A stretch of 64,000 nt of DNA from Saliniramus fredricksonii (GTDB lineage Bacteria > Pseudomonadota > Alphaproteobacteria > Rhizobiales > Beijerinckiaceae): NCBI RefSeq assembly GCF_900094735.1, contig NZ_FMBM01000003.1:62001-126000 (forward strand), in the 5' to 3' direction. How positions within the stretch are numbered: the first letter of the stretch is position 1; every line of letters begins with the position of its first letter. The notes under the pieces are model-generated. The model searched no databases. It saw only the letters and a program-made list of their open reading frames with translations, and was not told the DNA's origin. The translations under genes and the position numbers were made by a program. This document shows positions 17,058-25,295 of the stretch, piece by piece.

Positions 17058-17477
17058 ATGTCGTCCTCACTGACCATAGCCGCGAGCGGTATGAATGGCT
17101 CGGCGCTTCGCATCGAGGCGAGTGCTTCGAACGTCGCCAATGCCCGCAGCAACGGCCCCGTTCCGCAGACGCCGCCTGATCGCCCGGTCCCGCGCAGCGA
17201 TGACCCGCGCAGTGTCTACCAGCCCGTCGATGTGGTGCAGGTCTCCACCGGCAGCGGCACTGCGGCGCGGATGAGCGAACGGCTTCCTGCTTACGAATTG
17301 CGCTATCAACCCGATGCGCCTTTCGCCGATGCCCGGGGCATGGTGGCGGCGCCGAATGTCGATTACACGCGCGAAATCGCCGACCAGGCCGCTTCCGTCG
17401 CAGCCTTCAAGGCGAATGCGAAGGTCTTCTCGACGGCCTCCGAGATGGCGCGTACCGTGATCGACATGAAGACCTGA
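17058..17477 (+). CDS. FlgC-like flagellar rod-domain protein
   Basis: Protein of 139 residues with the two signature ends of flagellar proximal rod proteins. The N-terminus (SLTIAASGMNGSALRIEASA followed by SNVANA) matches the rod N-domain. The C-terminus (PNVDYTREIADQ and AFKANAKVFSTASEMARTVI) matches the FlgC-type C-domain. No other flagellar gene lies nearby, which is unusual because flgC normally sits with flgB and fliE. It may be a diverged paralogue or a remnant of a flagellar locus. A role in a rod structure is inferred from sequence only. Confidence 0.8.
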   Translation: MSSSLTIAASGMNGSALRIEASASNVANARSNGPVPQTPPDRPVPRSDDPRSVYQPVDVVQVSTGSGTAARMSERLPAYELRYQPDAPFADARGMVAAPNVDYTREIADQAASVAAFKANAKVFSTASEMARTVIDMKT

Positions 17478-17486
17478 ACCCGGCTG

Positions 17487-18164
17487 TCAGCCCGTATGCG
17501 CAAGCACTGCCTCGACCGTGTCGAGGAGTTCGTCCCCGATCATGGTGGGTCTGCGCATGGAGGCCGGCCAGGGCTGGCCGCGCGAGACGAAGGCCCCGTG
17601 CAGCCCGGCCGAACGCGCGCCATGCACATCCCATGGATGCGCGGCCACGAGGCAGATTGCTGAGGCAGGCAGGTCAAGGCTCTGCGCGACGTGCGTATAG
17701 ACCTCTCGCCGCGGCTTCGACAGGCCGATCTCGTCGACCGAAAAGACCCTTTGCACGCGTGGCGCCAGCGCGGCGCGCTCAAGCAGGTGCTGTGTCGCTG
17801 CAGCGGCACCGTTGCTGACGGCGACAATCGGCAGATTCGCCTGCGCAAGCATCGCGAAGGCGCGATCTGCGTCGGGTCTGGCCTCCAGATTCTTCATGCC
17901 GTCGAGGAAGGCGGCAATGCGGTTCTCCATGACGGGAAGGTTATGCCGTTGCAGGAGATCGGCCAGCGCATCGCCCATGATTCTGCGGAAAGGGGCGAAA
18001 TCATCCATGGCCGCGAGGGCGAACGCATCACGCAGGCTCGCGGCGAACCAGGTGTCGAGGGTGTTTGCCGGCAGGCCGAGCGGTGTCAGACCCGATCTCA
18101 GGCTCTCGATCGAGAAAACCGTTTCGATGATGTCGAAGGCAACGGCGCGGATCGGTCCCGGCAT
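17487..18164 (-). CDS. Haloacid dehalogenase type II (HAD superfamily)
   Basis: HAD hydrolase of 225 residues. The nucleophile Asp lies in AVAFDIIETVFS near the N-terminus, motif II Ser in VAVSNGAA, the motif III Lys in GLSKPRREVY and motif IV acidic residues in AAHPWDVHGARSAG, which is the pattern of L-2-haloacid dehalogenases. The usual FDxxGTL around the nucleophile is replaced by FDIIETV, so activity on 2-haloacids is not certain. The ATG at 18164 follows AGGGA by 6 bases; an upstream in-frame ATG at 18203 lacks a good site. It converges on the FlgC-like gene with a 9-base gap. Confidence 0.82.
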   Translation of the reverse strand: MPGPIRAVAFDIIETVFSIESLRSGLTPLGLPANTLDTWFAASLRDAFALAAMDDFAPFRRIMGDALADLLQRHNLPVMENRIAAFLDGMKNLEARPDADRAFAMLAQANLPIVAVSNGAAAATQHLLERAALAPRVQRVFSVDEIGLSKPRREVYTHVAQSLDLPASAICLVAAHPWDVHGARSAGLHGAFVSRGQPWPASMRRPTMIGDELLDTVEAVLAHTG

Positions 18165-18283
18165 GACAATCCCTTCGAATTGGTTTTGCCCCGCCGACGG
18201 CAACGGGAGCGCCCTTCCCGAGCTGCGATGCTGCGCAGGGCGCGATCTTCATCCCATGATCGCCGCATTCCGGCAAGGCCGGC

Positions 18284-18862
18284 TCAGCGTTTCGCGCCTG
18301 GCATCATCTTGCGCAGGGTACCATCCTTCAGCCCGTAATGGTGGTAGAGCGCTGCCAGGGAATGCAGCAGCACCAGCGCGATCAGCGTCATGGTGGAGAT
18401 GTTGTGCAGCAGGAAGATCGGGCCGGCGGTCTCGAAGCCGCCCCCGATGGGCAGTGTCAACGGGATCGCCCAGAACAGATTGACCGGCGCACAGCAGGCG
18501 GAAGTCGCGGCCCAACCGGTGAGCGGAACCAGGATGATCAGCACATAAAGCGCAGCATGGCTGATGCGCGCGGCCCTGATCTGCCAGTGCGGCATGTTCG
18601 GCGCGAGTGGCGGTACGCCGAGCGCGAATCGCGCCCCGATTCGAACGACCGCAAGACCGAACACGATCAGACCAAAGGATTTATGCATTTCATAGAGCAG
18701 GTTCGTGAGCGTGGACGGGTCGAGCCGGGTCATCACCAATCCAACCGGGATCATGCCGATGATGACCAGCGCGATAACCCAATGCAGCGCGATCTGGATA
18801 CCGGAATAGCGCCTTTCGGGAATTGCCGGCGCCGCCTTCGCCGTCGAAGCGTCACTGCTCAT
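18284..18862 (-). CDS. Cytochrome b561-family protein
   Basis: Membrane di-heme cytochrome b of 192 residues with four hydrophobic segments. Likely heme-ligand His residues lie in IALHWVIALV, in YEMHKSFGLIV and in the last helix around LLHSLAALYHH. These proteins move electrons between quinones and a periplasmic acceptor. A strong AAGGAGG lies 7 bases before the ATG at 18862. The gene starts 17 bases after the restored stop of the ribD-like gene, so the two form one transcript. Confidence 0.88.
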   Translation of the reverse strand: MSSDASTAKAAPAIPERRYSGIQIALHWVIALVIIGMIPVGLVMTRLDPSTLTNLLYEMHKSFGLIVFGLAVVRIGARFALGVPPLAPNMPHWQIRAARISHAALYVLIILVPLTGWAATSACCAPVNLFWAIPLTLPIGGGFETAGPIFLLHNISTMTLIALVLLHSLAALYHHYGLKDGTLRKMMPGAKR

Positions 18863-18879
18863 TGCATACCTCCTTCGCC

Positions 18880-19601
18880 TCAGGTCGCGACCGCATCGCT
18901 CGACCGGCGCAGATCGCAATCGAACAGAACATCACCCTGCTCCAGTAAATAGGCGGATGTCGCCGGTCGCAAGGCGTCATCGAGGGTTTCGATCGGGGCA
19001 GGGTGATCCCGGGTTTGCCCGAGCCGATCAGCATGGGTGCCACCAGCATGTGCAGGCGATCGATGCAACGCGCCGCGAGAAAATCCGAGATCGTGCGCGC
19101 CCCGCCCTCCAGCAGGATCCGCCGGAACCCCGCCTGGCGCAGCAGTTTCAGGATCTGCTGCGGGGCGACGGGGCCCGCTTCCACCGCGTCGAGAACGATC
19201 TCCTCGGCGCCTTCGGGAAGCTTTTCACCCCGGCCCGCCCGGCGCAGGACGAGGCGCCTTGCGCCGTCATCGCGCAGAATCCGGGCCGATGCGGGCAGAC
19301 GACCGTTGGGATCGATGACCACCCGCGCGGGATCGCGCCCCGCCACGCGCCGCACATTCAATTGCGGATCATCGGCGATGACGGTCCCGATACCGACCAC
19401 CACTGCATCGACATGCGCGCGGATGGCATGCAGATGGTCGAGCGCACCCCCGCCGTTGATATAGAAGGAGTGCCCTGTCACCGTGGCGATCCGCCCGTCG
19501 AGGGATTGGCCGAGCTGGGCCACGACGAAGGGTGCGGCCGGGGTGGCGTCGCCGAAATTCCCGAATGCCGGAGCGCCGGGCAGGCTTGAAATCGCTCTCA
19601 T
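18880..19601 (-). pseudogene. RibD C-terminal reductase-like protein, interrupted by a 1-base deletion
   Basis: RibD/dihydrofolate-reductase-like NADPH reductase, usually acting on the ribitylamino-pyrimidine intermediate of riboflavin synthesis. Motifs: AQLGQSLDGRIA at the substrate site, VVGIGTVIADDPQLNVR and ILLEGGARTISDFL. After GSGKPGITLP the frame shifts at a G4 run (18995-18998). The original end (ETLDDALRPATSAYLL) continues in another frame and stops at 18880, just before the next gene's Shine-Dalgarno. Adding one C on the coding strand gives 240 residues. As read, the protein ends with an unrelated tail at 18852 that overlaps the cytochrome gene. No deaminase domain is present. Divergent to ribA. 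Confidence 0.82.
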
Positions 19602-19806
19602 ATTGATCCGCCGGAACTGATGAGCCGTAGAAGCATTTGCAATTGCGCCAACCCGGAACGATATCCAGCAGATGATATCTTGATAATCCGGGCGGCGCTT
19701 GCATGTGGGGTAATGTAGGGTTTGTCCCTCTTGCGAACAGGTTTGATCCGGTGTCGGATCATGTTCTCTCGGGGCGCGGGCCGCACGATACAGGAAACCT
19801 TGGTCG

Positions 19807-20919
19807 ATGATGCGTCTTGTACTCGGTTATTCAGACGATACCATTTTGATGAATGTGGAACGTGCCATTGCGGAATTCCGGCATGCGCGCCCTGTCATCA
19901 TCGAAAACGACGATATGCGGGCGCTGGTTCTCGGCATCGAGGATCTCGATGATGCCCTGTGCCGTCGCATCGATGCGGTGGCAGGCGGTCGCGCGCGGCT
20001 GATCCTCACGGGGCCACGCCTGCGCCGGATCGGACTGGAGCGCGAGGATGCGGGCGCGGTGGCGATGCCCGTGGTGGATGCGGAGCGGATCGCTCTTCTC
20101 GCCAGACGCGTCGATGCGCGCGTCGATGCGCCTGTGCGTGCAGCCACACAGGTCGATCTCGATGCGCTTGAACTGGCGGCATTGTCGTTCGTGACTCCCG
20201 CCGTGCTGGTGATTCCGCTTCCCGAGGGCATGGAACACGAGCCCAGCATCCTCACCGTGACGGGTGAAGCCATTCGCGCTTTCCGCAAGCAGCAGGCGAA
20301 GCTTCTGCGCATCGCCAGCCGCGCGCCGGTGCCGCTCGAAGGCGCGCATGAAACCGAATTCGTCGTGTTTCGCGGTGGTGAGGGCATGCGCGACCAGGTC
20401 GCGATCATTGTCGGCAAGCCGGATTTTGACAAGCCGGTCTTCGTGCGCCTGCATTCCGCCTGCCTGACGGGCGATCTGTTCGGCTCGCTGAAATGCGATT
20501 GCGGCGATCAGCTGCGCGGCGCCGTCCAGGCCATGGCCGAGGGAGAGGGCGGCATCCTGCTCTATCTCGATCAGGAAGGCCGCGGTAACGGCATTGCGAA
20601 TAAAATCCGGGCCTACAAGCTGCAATCGGAAGGCTTTGACACCTATGACGCCGATGCGGCCCTCGGCTTCGGTCTCGACCAGCGCCGCTTCGATTTCGCC
20701 GCCCAGATGCTCACCGAGCTCGGGGTGAGCCGTGTGCGGGTGCTCACCAACAATCCCGTGAAGATTGGCGCTCTCCGGGAAGCCGGACTGGATGTCGTCG
20801 CCGATGAGCGCTCGATCGGGCGCACCAATCCGGAAAACGTCCGCTACCTCGCATCCAAGCGCGATCGTGCCGGCCACATGATCGATCTGGATGTCGCGAT
20901 CGCACCGCAGAAGGATTGA
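19807..20919 (+). CDS. ribA: GTP cyclohydrolase II with degenerate RibB-like N-terminus
   Basis: First enzyme of the pyrimidine branch of riboflavin synthesis; opens GTP to 2,5-diamino-6-ribosylamino-pyrimidinone phosphate. The C-terminal half (from about residue 170) has the zinc site in HSACLTGDLFGSLKCDCGDQ, the catalytic segment DQEGRGNGIANKIRAY and TNNPVKIGALREAG. The N-terminal 160 residues resemble RibB weakly (FRHARPVIIENDD) but lack the acidic RibB signature, so it is not bifunctional. Start is uncertain: ATG 19807 has a distant AGGA; ATG 19849 is an alternative. It is divergent to the ribD-like gene. Confidence 0.92.
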   Translation: MMRLVLGYSDDTILMNVERAIAEFRHARPVIIENDDMRALVLGIEDLDDALCRRIDAVAGGRARLILTGPRLRRIGLEREDAGAVAMPVVDAERIALLARRVDARVDAPVRAATQVDLDALELAALSFVTPAVLVIPLPEGMEHEPSILTVTGEAIRAFRKQQAKLLRIASRAPVPLEGAHETEFVVFRGGEGMRDQVAIIVGKPDFDKPVFVRLHSACLTGDLFGSLKCDCGDQLRGAVQAMAEGEGGILLYLDQEGRGNGIANKIRAYKLQSEGFDTYDADAALGFGLDQRRFDFAAQMLTELGVSRVRVLTNNPVKIGALREAGLDVVADERSIGRTNPENVRYLASKRDRAGHMIDLDVAIAPQKD

Positions 20920-20972
20920 TCGGGCGCGCTACGGCATATCATCAGCACAAGGCTGCATGGGCTCGCTTTCGG

Positions 20973-21010
20973 GGCTGCGGTGGGATAAGCCTGCCGCAGC
21001 CTTTCTTCTT
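20973..21010 (+). terminator. Rho-independent terminator after ribA
   Basis: A GC-rich stem of about 12 pairs, GGCTGCGGTGGG with GCCTGCCGCAGCC minus one loop base, including two G-U pairs and a 5-base loop, is followed by TTTCTTCTTTG. It lies about 55 bases after the ribA stop. Confidence 0.75.
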
Positions 21011-21039
21011 TGACGCGCATCGCGCATGGTTGTCGCCAC

Positions 21040-22497
21040 ATGACATCGCCTTCTCAAAAACCGCCGGACGACACCGGTCGTAAATCGCGCTCAGCCTCAT
21101 CGCCCGCCAGGACGCACAAACCGCGTGGCGCGGGCGCCGCGCGCGATGATGGCGAAGGGCTCGCCGCCCGGCGCCTTGCCTTCACGGTCATCGGCGAGGT
21201 TCTGCGCAGCCGTCGCCCCCTCGACGATGCCTTCCCGCAGGCCCTGGCTGCGATGAAGGCGGACATCCCCCAGCGTGACGCGGCTCTGGCACGCGCCATC
21301 TGCATCGTCGCCTTCCGCAGGATGGGCACGATCCGCGCCGCTCTGGCCGCGCGCATGACAGGCAAGTCTGCAAAAGGTCAGTTGCGCGATCTGCTCACCG
21401 TGATCGCCGCACAGATCCTGTTTCTCGACGTGCCCGATCACGCTGCCGTCGCCACCGGCGTGGCGCTGGCGCGTAGCCATCCCGATCTCAAGCATTACGC
21501 CAGACTGGTGAACGCCCTTGGGCGGCGGATCGCGCGTGAGCGCGAGTCGATTCTCGCCGAGGCCGGGCCGCTGGATGATCTTCCCGAATGGCTGCATGCG
21601 CGCTGGCTCTCGCGCTGGGGCGAAGCGGAATGCATCGCCATGGCTGGTGTGCTGCGCCGGGAAGCCCCGCTCGATCTCACTCTGCGCGACGATCAGGACG
21701 GGCCGGCGCGCGCGCTCTGGGCGGAGCGGCTCGATGCGCGCATTCTGCCGACGGGGTCGCTGCGTCTTGCTGATCGCCGGGCCGTGGAGACGCTGCCCGG
21801 TTACGACGACGGCGCCTGGCTGGTGCAGGATGCTGCTGCCGCCATTCCCGCGCGCCTGCTCGCGGTCGGCCCCGGTGAGCGCGTCGCCGATCTGTGCGCC
21901 GCACCCGGCGGCAAGACCGTCCAGCTTGCGGCGAGGGGCGCGGATGTGCTCGCCGTCGACCGCTCGCAGAAACGCCTGACGCGTGTTGCGGAGAATCTCG
22001 CCCGGTTGCGGCTCACCGCGCGATTGCGCGCAGCCGACGTTCTGGCGCTGGAAGATGATCTGCGCTTCGACGCGATCCTCCTCGATGCTCCCTGTTCCGC
22101 CACGGGCACGCTGCGCCGCAATCCGGATGTCGCCTGGACGAAGACGCCGGAGGATATTGCCAAACTCGCCGATCTGCAGCGCCGATTGATCGACAAGGCC
22201 GTCGGGCTGCTCGCGCCGGGAGGGCGGCTCGTCTATTGCACTTGCTCGCTGGAGCCGGAGGAGGGCGAGGCACAGGCGCGCTACCTGCTGGAGCGCCATG
22301 GCGATATGCAGCGCATCGCGATCACGCCCGACGAACTCGCCGCATCGGGGGCGCTTGCGGACCTTGCCGGCCTGATCGATGCGCAGGGCGATTTCCGCGC
22401 TCTGCCCCATCGCGGCGGATCAGGGCTCGTCGAGGGGCTCGACGGTTTCTTCGCCGCGCGTTTCCGCAAGCTCCCGGCTGCAAACGATCCCGCCTGA
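21040..22497 (+). CDS. rsmB: 16S rRNA m5C methyltransferase, RsmB/Sun family
   Basis: SAM-dependent rRNA cytosine methyltransferase of 485 residues. An N-terminal NusB-like RNA-binding domain (about residues 40-170, LAARRLAFTVIGEVL) precedes the Rossmann domain with the SAM motif VADLCAAPGGKTVQLA, the ILLDAPCSATGTLRRNPDV motif with catalytic Cys, and the second catalytic Cys in GGRLVYCTCSLEPEE. The ATG at 21040 is chosen; a TTG at 21010 is in frame. It is followed by a heparinase-family gene, an arrangement often seen in alphaproteobacteria. Confidence 0.9.
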   Translation: MTSPSQKPPDDTGRKSRSASSPARTHKPRGAGAARDDGEGLAARRLAFTVIGEVLRSRRPLDDAFPQALAAMKADIPQRDAALARAICIVAFRRMGTIRAALAARMTGKSAKGQLRDLLTVIAAQILFLDVPDHAAVATGVALARSHPDLKHYARLVNALGRRIARERESILAEAGPLDDLPEWLHARWLSRWGEAECIAMAGVLRREAPLDLTLRDDQDGPARALWAERLDARILPTGSLRLADRRAVETLPGYDDGAWLVQDAAAAIPARLLAVGPGERVADLCAAPGGKTVQLAARGADVLAVDRSQKRLTRVAENLARLRLTARLRAADVLALEDDLRFDAILLDAPCSATGTLRRNPDVAWTKTPEDIAKLADLQRRLIDKAVGLLAPGGRLVYCTCSLEPEEGEAQARYLLERHGDMQRIAITPDELAASGALADLAGLIDAQGDFRALPHRGGSGLVEGLDGFFAARFRKLPAANDPA

Positions 22498-22713
22498 CGC
22501 GCTGCTCGCGGGAGAGCGCCTGCGCGTTCCTCGCAATTTGCGCCGCGATTGCCTGTATTTGTGGCAAGTGGGAAACCGCTTGTTAACCATGGCCGGTTCA
22601 GGTGAGAAGATAGGGGCAGATCTGTCGCATCCACGCCGTCTCCCTCGCCGAACGGGGCTCGTCCGTTTCGGCGAAACGGCAGCGCAGGCAGGCAATTGCG
22701 GGTGGGGGGTTGA

Positions 22714-24420
22714 TTGAGCGCGCGCTCCGATCGCTGGCACATCTACGGGTTGGCCCTGCGTGAAGCCGGGCGCGCTTTGCGTGATGGCGCGCGGCGCGTG
22801 CTCGGCATCGGCTCGGTGCGCAAGCGCGTGCCCGAGCGGCTGCTGATCGTTCCGCCGGATCTGCGCACCTCGGACGCCACCATCGCCAATGACATCTATG
22901 CCGGCTCCTTCGTCTTCGGCGGGCGGGCCGTCACCACGGGCGGGCGCTCGCCCTTCAGCCTGACGCCGCCGTCGCGTCACTGGGCGGAACTGCTCTACGG
23001 TTTCGGCTGGCTGCGGCATTTGCGAGCGGCTGACACGGCGCTGGCGCGGGCCAATGCGCGTGCGCTCGTCGGGGAATTTCTGTCGCGTCCGCCCGATCCG
23101 GCGGCGCGCGAGACGGATGTCAGCGCAAGGCGGGTCATCGCCTTTCTCAGCCAGTCCCCCCTGATCCTGGACGGGGCGGATCACGCCTTCTATCACAAGC
23201 TGATGCGCGCTCTGGGGCGGGATCTGCGCCGGCTGCAGCGTGCCATGCTCTCCCATCCCCGCCCCCTCGCGCGGCTGCGTGCGGCAGTCGCGGTCACCTA
23301 TGCCGGGCTCAGCCTGGAGGGTTTCGAAGGCGTCGCCCGGCGCGCTTCCCGCATTCTCGCGCGCGAGCTCGAGGCGCAGATCCTGCCCGATGGCGGCCAT
23401 GTCGGGCGCAATCCCAGGACCGTGCTGGAATTGCTGCTCGATCTGCTGCCGCTCAAGCAGGTCTATCTCGCCCGGGGTATCGAGCCGCCGGGGGAGTTGC
23501 TCAAGGCGCTCGATCGGATCCCGCCGCTGCTGCGTCTGATGCGCCATGGTGACGGCACGCTCGCCCTGTTCAACGGCATGGGCTCGACACCGGTGGATCA
23601 TCTCACCACGCTGCTCTTCTATGACGAGGCCCGTGGCAGCCCCCTGCAACGCGCCCTCGTTTCCGGTTTCGAGCGGATCGAGGCGCGCGATGCCCTGCTG
23701 ATCGCCGATACCGGTGCCTGCCCGCCCGCCATCCATGCGGCGGAAGCGGGGGCGGGGCCGGGGGCGTTCGAATTCTCCGTGCGCGGCCAGCGCATGATCG
23801 TGAATTGCGGCGCGCCGCGCGGTCATGACGATCCTATCGCGCTGCCCGCCCGCAGCACCGCCGCGCACAGCACGCTTGGCATCGCCGACACCTCATGTGC
23901 GCAATTCCTGACGGAAACCGGCTGGATCGGGCGCCGCCTCGTGGCGCGCTGGCTGATCCGCCGACTCGGCCCCGTCATGCTGCGCGGGCCGCGCGCAGTC
24001 AGGGTCGAGCGCCCGAGCCCGTTACGCTTTCGCATGAGCCATGACGGCTATGCGCCCGCTTTCGGCATCACCCACGAGCGCCGGATCACGCTGGCGCCGG
24101 ATGGCGACATGCTCGAGGGCGAGGACCGGATCGAGGGCGATTTTACCGGCGCGCCCGCAACCCGCGCCGAAATCCGCTTCCACCTGCATCCCGCGATTCG
24201 CGCGAGCCTCGCCCAGGCCGGGCGTATCGCCATGCTCGTCCTGCCTGACGGGGAAGCCTGGCAGGCCCGCGCGCCGGGCCTCACCTTCGCGCTGGAGGAA
24301 AGCGTCTTCCTCGCCGCGACGGATGGCGCGCGCAAGAGCGAGCAACTGGTCCTGCGCTTCGATCTCGCCGGCGCAGCGCCGGTGCAATGGCGCTTCGAGC
24401 GGCTCACCGGGGCGCGGTGA
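22714..24420 (+). CDS. Heparinase II/III-family protein
   Basis: Protein of 568 residues with an alpha-helical N-terminal half and a C-terminal heparinase II/III-like beta-sandwich. Near the middle, SLEGFEGVARRASRILAREL, then DGGHVGRNPRTVLELLLDLL give the helical-toroid pattern, with His and Tyr as candidate catalytic residues. The later part has RGQRMIVNCGAPRGHDD and TAAHSTLGIADTSC, which fit the sandwich domain. The TTG start follows GTGGGGGG by about 5 bases. No signal peptide is seen, so the natural polysaccharide substrate is unclear. Confidence 0.85.
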   Translation: MSARSDRWHIYGLALREAGRALRDGARRVLGIGSVRKRVPERLLIVPPDLRTSDATIANDIYAGSFVFGGRAVTTGGRSPFSLTPPSRHWAELLYGFGWLRHLRAADTALARANARALVGEFLSRPPDPAARETDVSARRVIAFLSQSPLILDGADHAFYHKLMRALGRDLRRLQRAMLSHPRPLARLRAAVAVTYAGLSLEGFEGVARRASRILARELEAQILPDGGHVGRNPRTVLELLLDLLPLKQVYLARGIEPPGELLKALDRIPPLLRLMRHGDGTLALFNGMGSTPVDHLTTLLFYDEARGSPLQRALVSGFERIEARDALLIADTGACPPAIHAAEAGAGPGAFEFSVRGQRMIVNCGAPRGHDDPIALPARSTAAHSTLGIADTSCAQFLTETGWIGRRLVARWLIRRLGPVMLRGPRAVRVERPSPLRFRMSHDGYAPAFGITHERRITLAPDGDMLEGEDRIEGDFTGAPATRAEIRFHLHPAIRASLAQAGRIAMLVLPDGEAWQARAPGLTFALEESVFLAATDGARKSEQLVLRFDLAGAAPVQWRFERLTGAR

Positions 24421-24513
24421 CGGCGCCTTCGCGCGATTGCGCTTGAAAAACCCGGCGCGGGCGGCTATATCGGTCTTGTCAGCTCTGGTTGCGATGCGCT
24501 GCATCGTATGTCG

Positions 24514-24550
24514 GGAGTGGGCCCCGCCGGGTCCGCTCCTTAAATTTTTG
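24514..24550 (+). terminator. Rho-independent terminator or attenuator ahead of rimP
   Basis: An 11-pair stem (GGAGTGGGCCC with GGGTCCGCTCC, two G-U pairs) and a CGCC loop is followed by TTAAATTTTT. It lies 93 bases after the heparinase gene and about 70 bases before rimP, so it may end the upstream transcript or attenuate the nusA operon. Confidence 0.8.
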
Positions 24551-24618
24551 GACCATCGACTTCGTCGGGTCTTTAAAGCGACGCGATGCACCTCCCGCCG
24601 GACGAAACGGATTGAGTG

Positions 24619-25290
24619 ATGTCGAGCGCGAACGAACAGCGTCTTGTGAAGGAATCAGGCGTCGCCGCAAGGGTTGCGGCGATCGTCGAACCCGTAATCG
24701 TCGATCTCGGCTATCGCCTCGTGCGTGTGCGCGTGACCGGGACGAATGGCTGCACGGTCCAGATCATGGCCGAGCGCCCGGACGGCACGATGAGCGTCTC
24801 CGATTGCGAGACCGTCAGCCATGCGGTTTCGCCGGCGCTCGATGTGGACGATCCGATCGATCGCGCGTATCATCTCGAAATCTCCTCGCCGGGTATCGAT
24901 CGCCCGCTGGTGCGTCCGCAGGACTTCACCCGCTGGGCAGGATACGAGGCGAAGATCGAGATGGCCGTACCGATCGAGGGCCGCAAGCGCTATCGCGGCA
25001 TGATCGAGGGCGCAGAAGGGGCAATTGCACTGATTCGCCTGCCCGACGCGCCCGAGGGGACGGACCCGCTGGCACGCCTGCCCATCGGCGATATCGGCGA
25101 GGCGCGGCTGGTCCTGACGGATGATCTGATTCGCGAATCGCTGCGCCGGGGCACGGCCCCGACCGCTGATGACGCAGAGGAAACCGAAGAATTCGAGGCC
25201 GCCGGCAACGACGGCTCCGAGACGGATGATGCGACCGAGATGCCGCATCATCCCGACAACGACAACGCCAGCAAGTCCACGAAGGAGTGA
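24619..25290 (+). CDS. rimP: Ribosome maturation factor RimP
   Basis: 30S-subunit assembly factor of about 223 residues. The N-terminal domain (residues about 10-85) contains [12 protein letters not shown] and [38 protein letters not shown] follows, the family signature. The C-terminal SH3-like domain follows, then an acidic tail longer than usual ([16 protein letters not shown]). An ATG at 24619 is used; a GTG one codon upstream is equally in frame. It is the first gene of the nusA-infB operon and ends 5 bases before nusA. Confidence 0.93.
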   Translation: MSSANEQRLVKESGVAARVAAIVEPVIVDLGYRLVRVRVTGTNGCTVQIMAERPDGTMSVSDCETVSHAVSPALDVDDPIDRAYHLEISSPGIDRPLVRPQDFTRWAGYEAKIEMAVPIEGRKRYRGMIEGAEGAIALIRLPDAPEGTDPLARLPIGDIGEARLVLTDDLIRESLRRGTAPTADDAEETEEFEAAGNDGSETDDATEMPHHPDNDNASKSTKE

Positions 25291-25295
25291 CCTCG

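Noticed and set aside
19602-19806. FMN riboswitch upstream of ribA or the ribD-like gene
   Set aside because: I looked for the conserved aptamer words on both strands and did not find them.
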